The notes: generated from the sequence alone by a model not told the origin. A stretch of 64,000 nucleotides of DNA from JAJYRX01 sp041655275 (GCA_041655275.1 JBBAFU010000004.1:124001-188000); one strand, 5' to 3'. Positions 51,746-60,877 are shown, counted from the first letter of the stretch. Numbers and translations: made by a program.

Positions 51746-53602
51746 TCAATCTCGAGCAAGTGACAGGTATGGGTTGTTTGGCGGCGTTTCTGCGAACAGT
51801 AGGCGCGCATCGTCCAAGAGATAGCCGTGGAGGTGGCGAGACCTCCTGGGGCCAGTAACCTCGCAAGCCCAAATATTTCGGCCGTTGGGATGCTTACGGT
51901 GCTGCTGTAGTCGCTCAAAGCGTTTTTGTACCCACTGCCAACCCTGCTGGCTATCCTGCTTAGCCAGCATACCTACCTGAGGGTGCTCCTGTGCATACCG
52001 CTGGAATACACCGGGACTGACCAAATATGCAGCATCGCTGACGGTATGCACCAGCGCCTTCGCGTCATTGATGATGAGCCGCCGCGATGCGATGCCCTGT
52101 TGCAGCCACGCCATGAAGTGCTCGCCAGATGGCTGCGTCGCCGAGGATGAGAGCACAGGTATAGGTGACGAGGGCGGAGCCGCAGCCGAGGTTGGCGCGG
52201 ACGCCTGGGCGCGCGCGGCAAGCACCTCGCCTGAGATGGCTTGCGCAGCCTGGTGGGTGGCAGGCAGGTCATCCGCTCCCACCATTGCCAGCACGTCCGC
52301 CATGACGTCGGGCACGGCCTGGACCTTGGATGAAGGAATCGGCGCGGTGCTACCGCTTTCCCATTGCGGAGCCCCTTGCTTTTTCGAGGGGGGTGTAGTG
52401 TTTTCCGTAGGACGACCGTCCGACGCATTGGCCTCTTTATCCTCGGAGGTCGCCGCGTCGATCGCCACCGTTCCAGCAAATGACGCAGGCCGCTCGTCAG
52501 TCTCCCAAATCAGCGCAGGCGCGAGCCGCAGCAGGGTGAACGAATGGGACCAGCCTGTGGAACTCGTCACCGTTGCGCGCCAGATCGCCTTGCCGTCGGG
52601 CGTCGGCTGCAACATGCCGTGATCCTGGAGGACGTTGAACACCGCGGTGTTGTTCGCCGGGATGCCATCGACGCCCTGGGACAGCAGGTGCGCGCGGAGC
52701 TTGTCGGAAACGGTTTTGCTCACCAGCCATAGCGCATCGTCCGTGAGCCAGCCATCGGAGGCTTCGGGCTGGTTCAGTTTCAGCTCCTCCTTGAGCAGGT
52801 AGCGCAGGCCGTTGACCAGTTTGCGTTGGAGCGAGTGCTTGGGTGCGGCCATGGCGCGCGCTGGGTCGCCCCCCAGCTCCTGGGCGACGGAGGCACGGTC
52901 GGCCTGCACGACCAGCTCGCCCAGCACCCCGGCGTGCTCGTACTGCCCGGCCAAGACGTAGAGCAGCGGCGCCCACAGGGACGGATAGCCGCTGAGCCAG
53001 TCCAGCAGATCGCGGTCGAGCAGTTGCCGGTAGAGCAAGCCTGTCGCGGCGCTGTGGAGCCGGTACTCGCGATCGTCGCGGTAGCGGAAGCGGTACGGCT
53101 GACGCAGCGGGCCGTGCCACGGGTGCCAAGTGCTGCCGTCGGCCAGCTCGACGTGCAGATCGACGGCGACCTTGCCGATGTCGTGCAGCAGCGCTGCGTA
53201 GGCAACGGCGGCGGTCCAGGCCTCAGACTGCGCGGCCTGGTCCTCCGGGCTGGCGCCGATGGGCAGCAGATGGGACTGCCGCAGCTTCAGGCTATAGGCG
53301 ACGATTTCGAGGCCGTGGTCCAGCATGCCACCTGGATAGGCGTGGTGATGCGCTTCGGACGCGGGGAACGCCTGAACCAGCTCGGCGTAGCGCTCCAGTG
53401 GCGCGCGGTACAGGGTGGCGAACTGCCTGCGCGAGAGCGAGGTGCGCTGCCAGATGTGTTCCAGCAGCTTCTGCCGGCGCGGGGTAGCCAGCAGCGATGC
53501 GGCCGGCTCCGGCCGCATCAACCCTTTCGGGAGGTCGGTGGCGGGGGCTGGCGACGGCGCGGCAGCGACCGGAGGCCGTTTTCGCTGGAACAGGGAGAGC
53601 AT
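51746..53602 (-). CDS. traI: MobH-family conjugative relaxase TraI
   Basis: 618-residue TraI relaxase of GI-type ICEs, which nicks oriT to start transfer. The TraI_2 domain (about 40-280) begins LPKGLMRPEPAASLLATPRR and has HHHAYPGGMLDHGLEIVAYSL, AYAALLHDIGKVAVDLHVEL (HD-like, metal-binding) and DREYRLHSAATGLLYRQLL. A Pro/Ser/Ala-rich linker (about 385-490) leads to the C-terminal TraI domain (AWLQQGIASRRLIINDAKALVHTV). Start MLSLFQRKRPP at 53602 is chosen; an upstream start at 53752 would add 50 low-complexity residues. Confidence 0.92.
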   Translation of the reverse strand: MLSLFQRKRPPVAAAPSPAPATDLPKGLMRPEPAASLLATPRRQKLLEHIWQRTSLSRRQFATLYRAPLERYAELVQAFPASEAHHHAYPGGMLDHGLEIVAYSLKLRQSHLLPIGASPEDQAAQSEAWTAAVAYAALLHDIGKVAVDLHVELADGSTWHPWHGPLRQPYRFRYRDDREYRLHSAATGLLYRQLLDRDLLDWLSGYPSLWAPLLYVLAGQYEHAGVLGELVVQADRASVAQELGGDPARAMAAPKHSLQRKLVNGLRYLLKEELKLNQPEASDGWLTDDALWLVSKTVSDKLRAHLLSQGVDGIPANNTAVFNVLQDHGMLQPTPDGKAIWRATVTSSTGWSHSFTLLRLAPALIWETDERPASFAGTVAIDAATSEDKEANASDGRPTENTTPPSKKQGAPQWESGSTAPIPSSKVQAVPDVMADVLAMVGADDLPATHQAAQAISGEVLAARAQASAPTSAAAPPSSPIPVLSSSATQPSGEHFMAWLQQGIASRRLIINDAKALVHTVSDAAYLVSPGVFQRYAQEHPQVGMLAKQDSQQGWQWVQKRFERLQQHRKHPNGRNIWACEVTGPRRSRHLHGYLLDDARLLFAETPPNNPYLSLARD

Positions 53603-53917
53603 GTCGGTGTCCTGATGGCTGGCCGGGTGGGAGGCCTTTTGGCCTTTTCGAGGTAGGGCCTTTCCCCTTGCCCCCCATTCCCTTGCCGTTTCGACCCTTT
53701 GGCCTTTCTCCGTTTCGGTATAGCGGGGCCTGGGTTGCGGCTCCAGCGTCAATGTGGAACCCGCATGAATGGATTGGACGGCGACCCGGTACTGGCCTCG
53801 ACCTATGCTGCGAGAGCGCTGCTTCCGCCAGGTAGGCTCCTAAAATGCGACAAAGTTGACAAACGAGACTAAGGAGATTAGAGTGAATCCTGTCTCAAAC
53901 CTACCTGGGAGATGACC
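53603..53917. other. Divergent traI / antitoxin intergenic region
   Basis: 315 bp. The traI side (about 53630-53730) is pyrimidine-rich with repeated GGCCTTT and CCGTTTCG-like motifs; the antitoxin side carries a promoter and short dyads. An oriT could lie here, as relaxase genes are often near oriT, but no clear nick site was recognised. Confidence 0.5.
53856..53884 (+). promoter_or_regulatory. Promoter of the RES toxin-antitoxin operon
   Basis: TTGACA (53856-53861), 17-bp spacer, TAGAGT (53879-53884). Within it lies CTAA-GGAGA-TTAG (53869-53881), and GAGAC/GTCTC arms flank it (53865-53869, 53892-53896). These dyads are candidate autoregulatory operators. Confidence 0.6.
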
Positions 53918-54544
53918 ATGCCCACCGCCATCGAATTCATTGCTGATCGTCTGCCGCGCGTCACGGTGGAGGACGTACGCCGCTTCGCCGATACCGTCGA
54001 AATCAGGAATGCCCCGGCTTTCGCAGCCGAGTTGCAGGCGTTCATCCACGAGCGCGTGGAGGCGGTGACGCTGCCCGCCAACCTGGAAGCCGAGACGGTA
54101 ACGCAGGCCTTGCAGCGCAAGGCGGCCGCGTTGCGTGCCGACACGCGCTGGGCTCCGAGTGAAACCGACATCCAGCGTGGCCGCGCCGTGCTGCTGGAAG
54201 CCTTCAACCAGCCGCATAACCTGCCGATTCCCGAGTACGCCAAACTGGCGGACAAGTCCCGCCAGCAAATCTACAAGGACATCCTTGCTCGTCGGCTGCT
54301 GGCGCTGAACGTGGGGCCGCGCGGCCAGAAGCTGCCCGACTGGCAGCTCGACCCGGTGAAGCAGCAGTTGACCCAAACCGTGCTTCAGGAGGTCGAGGGC
54401 ATCGACCACTGGACGATCTACCGTGCGCTGTCCGAACCACTCGAAGGCTTGGGCGGTCGCTCGCCGGTGGATGCGGTGACGCATGGCACGATCGATGACG
54501 TGGCCGAGGCCGTGTTCAACGTGCTGGGCGTGCAGGTGCATTGA
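53918..54544 (+). CDS. RES-system antitoxin (Xre/MbcA/ParS-like)
   Basis: 208-residue protein directly before a RES toxin gene. The middle (about 97-188) has NLPIPEYAKLADKSRQQIYKDI, a short HTH-like stretch, then LLALNVGPRGQKLPDWQL and HWTIYRALSEPLEGLGGRSPVDAV, the LxG..SPVDA-type region found in MbcA/ParS/DUF2384-like antitoxins. The N-terminal 90 residues are helical and unrecognised. The ATG at 53918 has GGAG upstream. The same 90-residue unit is fused to the ICE integrase at its C-terminus. Confidence 0.85.
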   Translation: MPTAIEFIADRLPRVTVEDVRRFADTVEIRNAPAFAAELQAFIHERVEAVTLPANLEAETVTQALQRKAAALRADTRWAPSETDIQRGRAVLLEAFNQPHNLPIPEYAKLADKSRQQIYKDILARRLLALNVGPRGQKLPDWQLDPVKQQLTQTVLQEVEGIDHWTIYRALSEPLEGLGGRSPVDAVTHGTIDDVAEAVFNVLGVQVH

Positions 54545-54556
54545 AGCGAGATCGCC

Positions 54557-55189
54557 ATGAGCCACGAGCTGCCTTCGTTCCTGATCGATGCCGGTGAACT
54601 GCTCCAGCATGTGAGCCGCATCGTCTATCGGGGCAGCCCGCTGTACTTTGGCCGTAGCGGCACGAATCGCTACGATGACCCGGCGGGAACCTACGGCGTG
54701 CTCTACTTGGGGCGCGACCTGCCCACGGCGCTGATGGAGTCGGTGTTTCACAAGCACCAGTGGCTTGAAGACACGAAGCGCTCTATCGCCCTGAAGGAGG
54801 TTCAGGCCCGGATGGTGCGTGCAGTAGGCGTGATGGACGACGTGCTCCTGGCCGACCTCACGGCGCCGGGCGTCATGGCGGGCTACTTCGGCCTGAACCT
54901 GGAGCAGTTGGCCAGCCGAGACTACACGCACACGCAACAGGTATCCGCCCAGGTGCACGCGATGCATGGAGACGACGGCCAGCCGCTGTTCGACGGAGTG
55001 TTCTATCCGTCGCGCAACAACTATCCCGCCAAGAGCATCGCCCTGTTCGAGCGCGCGGGAGCGAAGGTTGGCGTCATCGAGGACATCGACCTGGTGGACC
55101 ATGTGGACTGGCCGCGTTTCGTTGCTACCTACCGCATCGGCGTTGAACCCGACCCCGGCCCGGTGGGGCCGGATGACGAAGCGTCCTGA
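54557..55189 (+). CDS. RES-domain toxin
   Basis: 210-residue RES-domain protein with the defining Arg-Glu-Ser set: IVYRGSPLYFGRSGTNRYDDPAGTYGVLYLGRDLPTALMESVFH and a late region GVFYPSRNNYPAKSIALFERA. RES toxins degrade NAD+ or modify host proteins by ADP-ribose chemistry (MbcT, ParT); which one applies is unknown. It starts 12 bp after the antitoxin stop, as in a toxin-antitoxin pair. Likely stabilises the ICE. Confidence 0.92.
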   Translation: MSHELPSFLIDAGELLQHVSRIVYRGSPLYFGRSGTNRYDDPAGTYGVLYLGRDLPTALMESVFHKHQWLEDTKRSIALKEVQARMVRAVGVMDDVLLADLTAPGVMAGYFGLNLEQLASRDYTHTQQVSAQVHAMHGDDGQPLFDGVFYPSRNNYPAKSIALFERAGAKVGVIEDIDLVDHVDWPRFVATYRIGVEPDPGPVGPDDEAS

Positions 55190-55273
55190 AGCAGCAAGAA
55201 AACACATTGAAGCCGCAAACCGAATGAAGTGGAGCAAACTGGAATAGGCATTCCTCAACAGCAGGAGACGACC

Positions 55274-55633
55274 ATGAACACGACGACCCGCACCAGCACC
55301 GCAGAACGCCTCGGCCGCGCCTTTGGCCGCGGATGGCGTGCCTATGCGCGCGGCGAACGGCGGGCGTCGAACTGGTTGATCTCCAAGGGCTTGCCGGTAG
55401 CTGGCGCTGTCGTGCTCGTGTGGGCGGTCAAGCTGGCCGCGCTCGGGGCGCTGCTGTACACCACCTTCTGGCTGGCTCTGCTGCTGGTGTGCGTCATGGT
55501 CGTTGCCTGGATGGCCCGCAACGCCGACCTGAGCGAGGAGTTGCCCGAGCCAGAATGGCGAAACGGACCAGCCGGGTTCGGCCTGTACACCTACGACGGT
55601 TTTCGCATTGATCCCCATTTCGAGGACGATTGA
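55274..55633 (+). CDS. DUF3742 ICE protein
   Basis: 119 residues: a basic N-terminus (TAERLGRAFGRGWRAYARGERRASNWL), two helices (LPVAGAVVLVWAVKLAALGALLY; FWLALLLVCVMVVAWMA) and an acidic tail ending GLYTYDGFRIDPHFEDD. DUF3742 proteins occur next to traG in GI-type ICEs. Function unknown, probably part of or near the transfer apparatus. It converges with traG. Confidence 0.87.
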   Translation: MNTTTRTSTAERLGRAFGRGWRAYARGERRASNWLISKGLPVAGAVVLVWAVKLAALGALLYTTFWLALLLVCVMVVAWMARNADLSEELPEPEWRNGPAGFGLYTYDGFRIDPHFEDD

Positions 55634-55639
55634 CAGTGA

Positions 55640-57163
55640 TCACTTCTTCGACACTGCATTGATCGCGATACTTCCTCCCTTCCCACCGGCAGCCTTGGCA
55701 TCGCCAGTGGCACCAGCGAGCCCTTGCAGCACGTTACCGGCGCGAACGCCCGCCCAGGCCAAGGCCATGATCCAGAAGGTAGGCAGCACGATGAACATCG
55801 TGCCTGTGATGAACATCAGGAGCATGTCGCCGAAGGCGTTGTTCAGCCCCACCAGCGGGTCGAAGTTGGTGTGCGGCCGGTTCCAGCCGAAGCCCCAGCC
55901 ATAAAGCGCGTCCAGAATCGTCGAATCGATCCAGCGTGCGAGCTGGAACCAGAAGTCCGTGAAGAACAGCGCGAACTGCACGACGCTGACGGTGACGACC
56001 GTCTTCAGGTCATAGGTGCCCACGACCAGCACGAGCGGGATGCAGATGACCAGTGCCATCTTGAGCAAGGCGAGCACCATGGGCAGGGATTGGCGCACGA
56101 CGTCCATGGCGGGAAACGCAGCAATCGCGCCGACTGCCATGCCGACGTCGCCCGTGGCGCGCGTCACGATGTTCGGCAGGGTCTTGTCGATCTGGCCACC
56201 GTAGTCCGTATAGACGCTGCCCTGGTTCAGTTTCTGCTGCCGCGGTGACGCGATGGCGCGGATCACCGAATCGTCCAGCTCGGCCCGGCTGAGGAACCCG
56301 GCCCAGCCCGCCAGGCGATTCAGCAGGCTCGGGTCCACTTGCCCCAGCAGGCGTGCCCGCAGGCCGTTGCTGCCGTCCGACCACCACTGCCTGCAAGTCG
56401 GGTAGCCGCCACCGTTGGCAACCTGCGCGAGGCCAGCATCGCGGGTGTCGTCATAGGGCCATGCCTCGCGCGCCGTGCTGGAGCGATAGCTGTCGTAGTA
56501 GCCACCCGTGTCCGTGAAAAAGCGCGAACCGATCCAGGTCACGTCGTGCATCTGCTGCTCATCGAGATCCGGGCGCTGCATGAACAATTTGGCCCGCGCA
56601 GGCCCATAGCAATCCCGCGAGAAGTCCGCGACCTCCTGAGCCAGTACCGGGTCGTCAATGCGCGTCGCATCGATCTCCATGCGCATCTGCCGCAGGTCTG
56701 TTCCGCACGGGATCGCCGCTACCGAGGCGCTCGTGACGGCGCGCGACAGTGCATGCATGAAGGCCCACCAGACCGGCACCTTCGCCGACTGGTTGTTGAT
56801 GGTGCTGAAAGACTGCGACCAGCCGGTTTCCGTGGGCTGCGGCACGCTGACTTGGCATTGTGCCGAGCGCGAGCTGTCGTACTGGATGGTGCTGAGGTCC
56901 ACGTCGATGAACGGAATGCCCGCGAACATCACCACGACGATCGCGACGAATACCCGGTTCTCGATACGGGCGGCACTCAGGACGCCTTTGTTGCCCTCGT
57001 CAGCGCCTTCCGCGCGGGCCTTCAGCCACTCCTGCACGACGATGGCGACGAAAGGCAGCGCAAACACCCCGCTGGACACCAGCACGGCCCAGATGCCGTT
57101 GTTGACGACCCAGGACACGAGGGTGAGGTAGTACTCCAGATAGTCGGTCGTGAAGAGCGTCAT
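55640..57163 (-). CDS. traG: TraG N-terminal-domain conjugation protein
   Basis: 507-residue inner-membrane mating-pair/entry-exclusion-type protein. Helices lie near residues 15-40 (VVNNGIWAVLVSSGVFALPFVAIVVQ), 70-85, and 365-480 (ALLKMALVICIPLVLVVGTYD; MLLMFITGTMFIVLPTFWIMALAWAGVRAG). The periplasmic part contains several cysteines (CQVSVPQP, PTCRQWW). It matches TraG_N-type proteins of ICEs; this is not the coupling ATPase, as no Walker motif is present. Confidence 0.88.
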   Translation of the reverse strand: MTLFTTDYLEYYLTLVSWVVNNGIWAVLVSSGVFALPFVAIVVQEWLKARAEGADEGNKGVLSAARIENRVFVAIVVVMFAGIPFIDVDLSTIQYDSSRSAQCQVSVPQPTETGWSQSFSTINNQSAKVPVWWAFMHALSRAVTSASVAAIPCGTDLRQMRMEIDATRIDDPVLAQEVADFSRDCYGPARAKLFMQRPDLDEQQMHDVTWIGSRFFTDTGGYYDSYRSSTAREAWPYDDTRDAGLAQVANGGGYPTCRQWWSDGSNGLRARLLGQVDPSLLNRLAGWAGFLSRAELDDSVIRAIASPRQQKLNQGSVYTDYGGQIDKTLPNIVTRATGDVGMAVGAIAAFPAMDVVRQSLPMVLALLKMALVICIPLVLVVGTYDLKTVVTVSVVQFALFFTDFWFQLARWIDSTILDALYGWGFGWNRPHTNFDPLVGLNNAFGDMLLMFITGTMFIVLPTFWIMALAWAGVRAGNVLQGLAGATGDAKAAGGKGGSIAINAVSKK

Positions 57164-57178
57164 GGCCCCGATCTCCCC

Positions 57179-57550
57179 TCAAGCGGCCTGCATCAACAGG
57201 CTGGCTTCCAGCGCGACGATGGCCACGACGCCGGCGACCTCGGTGCGGATCAGCCGGCGCCGCGCCTGGCCATCTGTCCCGCTTTGGTCTTCGCGGGCCA
57301 GCACCCGGCGGCGCATCCAGAACCATCCATAGGACGTTGCCGCGTACACGCACAGCCGCCAGATGAAGAAATACCCTGCGGAGGCCGCCAGCCACCGTTC
57401 CCAGCCTGCAACGCTGCCGACCAGGTAGATGCCCGCGACGTTCGCCCCCACGGCGGCGGCAACGATCAGCACCAGCCACAGCAGCGTCTTCGCCGCGCGC
57501 CGGCTGAACAACCAGCGCAGCGGCCGCCAGGCCATGCGCGCCGGGCTCAT
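57179..57550 (-). CDS. Small ICE membrane protein, unknown function
   Basis: 123 residues with three hydrophobic helices (TLLWLVLIVAAAVGANVAGIYL; WLAASAGYFFIWRLCVYA; TEVAGVVAIVALEASLLMQ). The start overlaps the end of the TIGR03755-type gene by 4 bp, so the two are translationally coupled. Proteins of this size and place are common in GI-type ICEs; no domain name is recognised. Confidence 0.75.
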   Translation of the reverse strand: MSPARMAWRPLRWLFSRRAAKTLLWLVLIVAAAVGANVAGIYLVGSVAGWERWLAASAGYFFIWRLCVYAATSYGWFWMRRRVLAREDQSGTDGQARRRLIRTEVAGVVAIVALEASLLMQAA

Positions 57551-58944
57551 GGCCGACTCCCCGGATTGCCCTTCTGGAGCTGGTCGAGACGGTCCGGCAC
57601 AGGATCGCCCTCGTAGATGCCGCGCGAGCCGGCCGCGCGCGCGCCGTGGCGCTGGATGATCGCCATGGGCGAGTTGTTCGCCAGCTCGCGCCGCAGCTCC
57701 AGTTCGGTCTTGAGGTTGCGAATCTCACGGTCGAGCGTGTCGCTCTCGTGGTTCACCGCCTCAACGGCAAGCTCGTTGGCCGCGACGTTGGGTTCCTTCT
57801 TGCCCGTGAGCAGCGTGCGCTGCAGCAGCAGCGCCTTCTCCAGCACGGACGCCAGCGCGACCTCGGACGCCAAGCGCTGCGACAGCAGGTGCTGGTCGGG
57901 CTCGTCGCGCAGCGCCTCGATCACGCCGCGCGTGATCGGCAGCGACGCGCTGCCAGCTTCGCGCAGGTTCTCCGGCGTCGTGTTCTTGGCCTTGGTCACC
58001 AGGTCCTGGAGCGCCTGCAGCTTGGCGTCGTACTCCTCCTGGATCAGCGGCGTGAGCCCGACGCCCGGCGTCGTCTCGGTCTTGGTGCAGGCATCGCACG
58101 TGCGCTGCTCCTTCTCGCCGAGCACGCGCGTGGCCCACTCGACGGCAGCCTGCGGCGAGGTCCAGGTCTGGCACGAGAGACTGCTGCAACTGGCCGGCGC
58201 AATGGACGAGGTGTCGGTCACGCCGCGGCCGTTGACCAGGTTGTAGCCGGCGCGGGTGACATCGCCGACGACCTTGATCGCGGGCTGGCCGGAGCCGCCC
58301 GCGTTGCTGCCCCCGACCCACGGCACGCCGTCATTGCCGCGGCGCGTCTCGGCTTGCTCGATGGCCGAGACCGCATCCGTGCTCGACACGGCATCGCGCA
58401 GCGCCAGGCCTTCGGCCATCTGGCTCCAGCCGAGCTGCCCGCCCGCCGTGTCGGCCATCTTCTCCGCCATCGCCCGGCAGGTGAGCTTGGAGCGGTCAAA
58501 ATCCAACCGCGCCTGCAGCACGCCGTTGGTGAGCAGGTTGTACAGGCCCGGATCGGCGCGCTGGATGATCAGCGCCGGCAGCGAGGCGACCGCGCTGGTG
58601 GCGCTCTGGATCACCGACGACATGATTTGCTGGAAGCCGTTGGTGATACCGTTGAGCTGGTTCTTCAGCGTGGTCTGGAGGCTCATGTCCCCGCAGATCA
58701 GATTGCTGTTCCAGCCCACACCGACCCCGATCGAACGCATGCCGGCCGCACGCCCCATCGACACGGCATTGCCGCCGCCAATGGAGTACATGACGTCATC
58801 GCCGATGACGCTGCCGCTGGTCTGGTAGCCCAGTTGACCCCAGGCCATGCCGCCGCCCAGCGCGAGCGCGCCGGCCAGCGCCAGGACGATCTCCTTGCGA
58901 CGTGCCTGGCGGGAGAACGGATTGAATGCAGGACGGAACTTCAT
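57547..58944 (-). CDS. ICE protein of TIGR03755 type
   Basis: 465-residue secreted protein: N-terminal signal/anchor (EIVLALAGALALGGGMAWGQ), repeated Gly-rich lead (SIGGGNAVSMGRAAGMRSIGVGVGWNSNLICGDMSL), a Cys-rich centre (SCSSLSCQTWTS, CDACTK) and a long helical C-terminus. It matches the PFL_4711/TIGR03755 family, TraH-like in context and part of the GI-type mating apparatus. Overlaps the small membrane gene downstream by 4 bp. Confidence 0.87.
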   Translation of the reverse strand: MKFRPAFNPFSRQARRKEIVLALAGALALGGGMAWGQLGYQTSGSVIGDDVMYSIGGGNAVSMGRAAGMRSIGVGVGWNSNLICGDMSLQTTLKNQLNGITNGFQQIMSSVIQSATSAVASLPALIIQRADPGLYNLLTNGVLQARLDFDRSKLTCRAMAEKMADTAGGQLGWSQMAEGLALRDAVSSTDAVSAIEQAETRRGNDGVPWVGGSNAGGSGQPAIKVVGDVTRAGYNLVNGRGVTDTSSIAPASCSSLSCQTWTSPQAAVEWATRVLGEKEQRTCDACTKTETTPGVGLTPLIQEEYDAKLQALQDLVTKAKNTTPENLREAGSASLPITRGVIEALRDEPDQHLLSQRLASEVALASVLEKALLLQRTLLTGKKEPNVAANELAVEAVNHESDTLDREIRNLKTELELRRELANNSPMAIIQRHGARAAGSRGIYEGDPVPDRLDQLQKGNPGSRP

Positions 58945-58953
58945 GGCACCACC

Positions 58954-59901
58954 TCAGAGGAAATCGACGCTGCCGAGGAACACCTGGCCCCGGCGTTCGC
59001 AGCAGGCATACGGCCGCCACAGCGCCCATGCGTAGTCGCCTTGCTGCGCTTGGGTAAGGAAGCCGCTGCGCGGGAAGACCGTGCAGGACGACGACAGGAC
59101 GGGTGTGAGTTCTTGCCACTTGCCGGTGGAGGCATCGCCCTCCATCAGCGCGCCGGCTGGCCAGTAGCCGTCGCGGGAGTTGGCAAGCAACGGCTGATAG
59201 ACGTGGATCTGCCCCCGGCGAGTGACCACATCGCCCGCACGCTGGGCCACCACTGCGCCGGCCTTGAAGTCGTCGGTCTGGTGCAGGAAGCCGCCACGGG
59301 GATACACGTTGCCCCACAGGTTCATCGTGGTGCGTGCGCCGACCTCGCGCCGGCCCGGAATCAGCGCTTCCGGGTAGGCCATCTCAGGCACGTTGTAGCG
59401 CCAGGCCAGCGTATCCAGGGTGCTGAGCAAGTACGGCATGAACGCCGTGCCCGCGCCCTCACAGAAGTAGCCCGACGACGAGACGAACTGGTTGAACACC
59501 TCGACGCCGGGGTGGCCGATGACGTCCGCGTTCTTGAATTTGGCGAGGTTGTTTTCGTGATCCTCGTTCGTGGTTCCATCGCCGCCCGCTTGGGCGGACG
59601 GGTTGGGCGTGCTCATCGTCCGGACTTCGGCCCAGGGGTTTTCGCCGGTATTCGAGTACGACGACACCACCGCATCAGGGATGTAGTGGCGCACCTTGAT
59701 CGACGTGCGAACCGTACAGCCGGTCCAGGTGCAGTAGAGCCAGTAGCAGATGCCGACGACGCGGTATTCGAGGCAGTCGGGCGAAGCCACCGAACCTACG
59801 ATGGTGGCGGTGTTGAGGGCGTAGCTGCCGGTGGCACTGAGCAACAGCACGGAGGCGACGGCGCCGCGCAGGCGGCGCATCAGATCGAAGGGGTGGTTCA
59901 C
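58954..59901 (-). CDS. ICE protein of TIGR03756 (TraU-like) type
   Basis: 315-residue exported protein with signal sequence (AVASVLLLSATGSYALN) and many cysteines (DCLEYRVVGICYWLYCTWTGCTV, YFCEGAG, ACCERRGQVF), as in TraU. GTG at 59901 overlaps the stop of the previous gene (GTGA). DsbA-like thiol chemistry from the nearby gene may be needed for its disulfides. Family assignment is from sequence character and position. Confidence 0.88.
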   Translation of the reverse strand: MNHPFDLMRRLRGAVASVLLLSATGSYALNTATIVGSVASPDCLEYRVVGICYWLYCTWTGCTVRTSIKVRHYIPDAVVSSYSNTGENPWAEVRTMSTPNPSAQAGGDGTTNEDHENNLAKFKNADVIGHPGVEVFNQFVSSSGYFCEGAGTAFMPYLLSTLDTLAWRYNVPEMAYPEALIPGRREVGARTTMNLWGNVYPRGGFLHQTDDFKAGAVVAQRAGDVVTRRGQIHVYQPLLANSRDGYWPAGALMEGDASTGKWQELTPVLSSSCTVFPRSGFLTQAQQGDYAWALWRPYACCERRGQVFLGSVDFL

Positions 59902-60344
59902 GGCTGCGCCCTCCGGTACTGCTCGATGCGCGCAACAGCGCGGGCCACATCCAGCTCGCCATAGACCACATAGCGCTGATCCACGACAACCGCTGGAATG
60001 CTGGTGATGCCCAGACTCCATGCGTCGGTGACGCCCTGGTATGCGGAGGCGACGCGGCGCTGGAGGTCGGCGCCGCCGCTGGAGAGCCGGCGCTTGACGA
60101 TGGCCGCCGCCTGTTCAGGGGCGGCGGGCAATTCCGCTGAAAGCTCCGCTTCAATCCGGCGGGCTTCGTCCAGCTCGATCAGCCGCTCGCCACCCATGGT
60201 CTTGACCGGGTGGCGGCTGTCGGTGACGACCAGCACGTCGGCGGCGAAGGCGGACGCGCTGAGAGCGGTCAGGGCCGCCAGCAGCGCAAAGGGCAGGCCA
60301 AGGATTCGCCAGCCTGGAGCGAACCGGGAATGAGATGCTGGCAT
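59898..60344 (-). CDS. ICE protein of TIGR03757 (TrbC-like/TraW) type
   Basis: 148-residue periplasmic protein: signal peptide (LPFALLAALTALSASAFAAD), then LVVTDSRHPVKTMGGERLIELDEARRIEAEL and GITSIPAVVVDQRYVVYGELDVARAVARIE. The thioredoxin-like C-terminal part resembles TrbC/TIGR03757 proteins of ICE mating-pair systems. First of the TIGR03757-TIGR03756-TIGR03755 operon, with a 4-bp overlap to the next gene. Confidence 0.87.
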   Translation of the reverse strand: MPASHSRFAPGWRILGLPFALLAALTALSASAFAADVLVVTDSRHPVKTMGGERLIELDEARRIEAELSAELPAAPEQAAAIVKRRLSSGGADLQRRVASAYQGVTDAWSLGITSIPAVVVDQRYVVYGELDVARAVARIEQYRRAQP

Positions 60345-60452
60345 GTCGATAGCCCCTGAAGTGGATCAGGGTCCCATCAGACGCGCAAGCGCGCGCTGCA
60401 GCGGCAAACAATGCGAAGTCCGGCATGCCCTATTTATTGAGACGCCGCCGCG

Positions 60453-60797
60453 ATGGATTTCTACATTGGCGGCATGGAACCGCTCGACCCTGGCGAGCCC
60501 CCTCGGCCACGCGCCGAGGCCAGCGCCACGCACGCCAAGCACCGCATGAAACCCATCATGTCGGCGCTCGAATACGTGCGTCGCAACAAGATGGAGTGCG
60601 CAGCCTCCCTTTTTGGCGCGATGGGTTCCATGCTCCTGTCCTTCAACGGGGAGCATGCGAAGTTTGCATGGGTCATTTTCTTTGTCAGCAACGCCATGTT
60701 CGTTGGCGTGGCGTTCCGCAAGCGCCTGTTCGGCTTTCTGGTTCTGCAAACCTATTTCACGATCACCGCCGTGAATGGGATCATTAATTACTTCTGA
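60453..60797 (+). CDS. Small membrane protein on the opposite strand, unknown
   Basis: 114 residues, soluble lead (about 1-45) then two or three helices (MECAASLFGAMGSMLLSF; FAWVIFFVSNAMFVGVAF; LFGFLVLQTYFTITAVNGIINYF). The W-SN-LQ-N-G pattern recalls PnuC/small sugar-transporter-like folds but is too short for a firm call. It is the only plus-strand gene inside the minus-strand transfer operon block, so it may be an independent cargo gene. Confidence 0.6.
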   Translation: MDFYIGGMEPLDPGEPPRPRAEASATHAKHRMKPIMSALEYVRRNKMECAASLFGAMGSMLLSFNGEHAKFAWVIFFVSNAMFVGVAFRKRLFGFLVLQTYFTITAVNGIINYF

Positions 60798-60877
60798 AAG
60801 CCGCCGGCCCCCCTGCAAAAGTGTGCAAGACCGCCCCGAGTGCGCGGGCACTGGGAGCGATCGTGCGGGGAGCATGG

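Noticed and set aside
53840..55618. 592-codon minus-strand open frame over the toxin-antitoxin region
   Set aside because: Shadow of the antitoxin, RES toxin and DUF3742 genes, which have ribosome-binding sites, a promoter and recognisable families.
57646..59964. 772-codon plus-strand open frame opposite the TIGR03755/03756 genes
   Set aside because: Low-complexity Arg/Ala/Gly-rich translation without motifs; the minus-strand genes have signal peptides, conserved cysteines and overlapping starts and stops.
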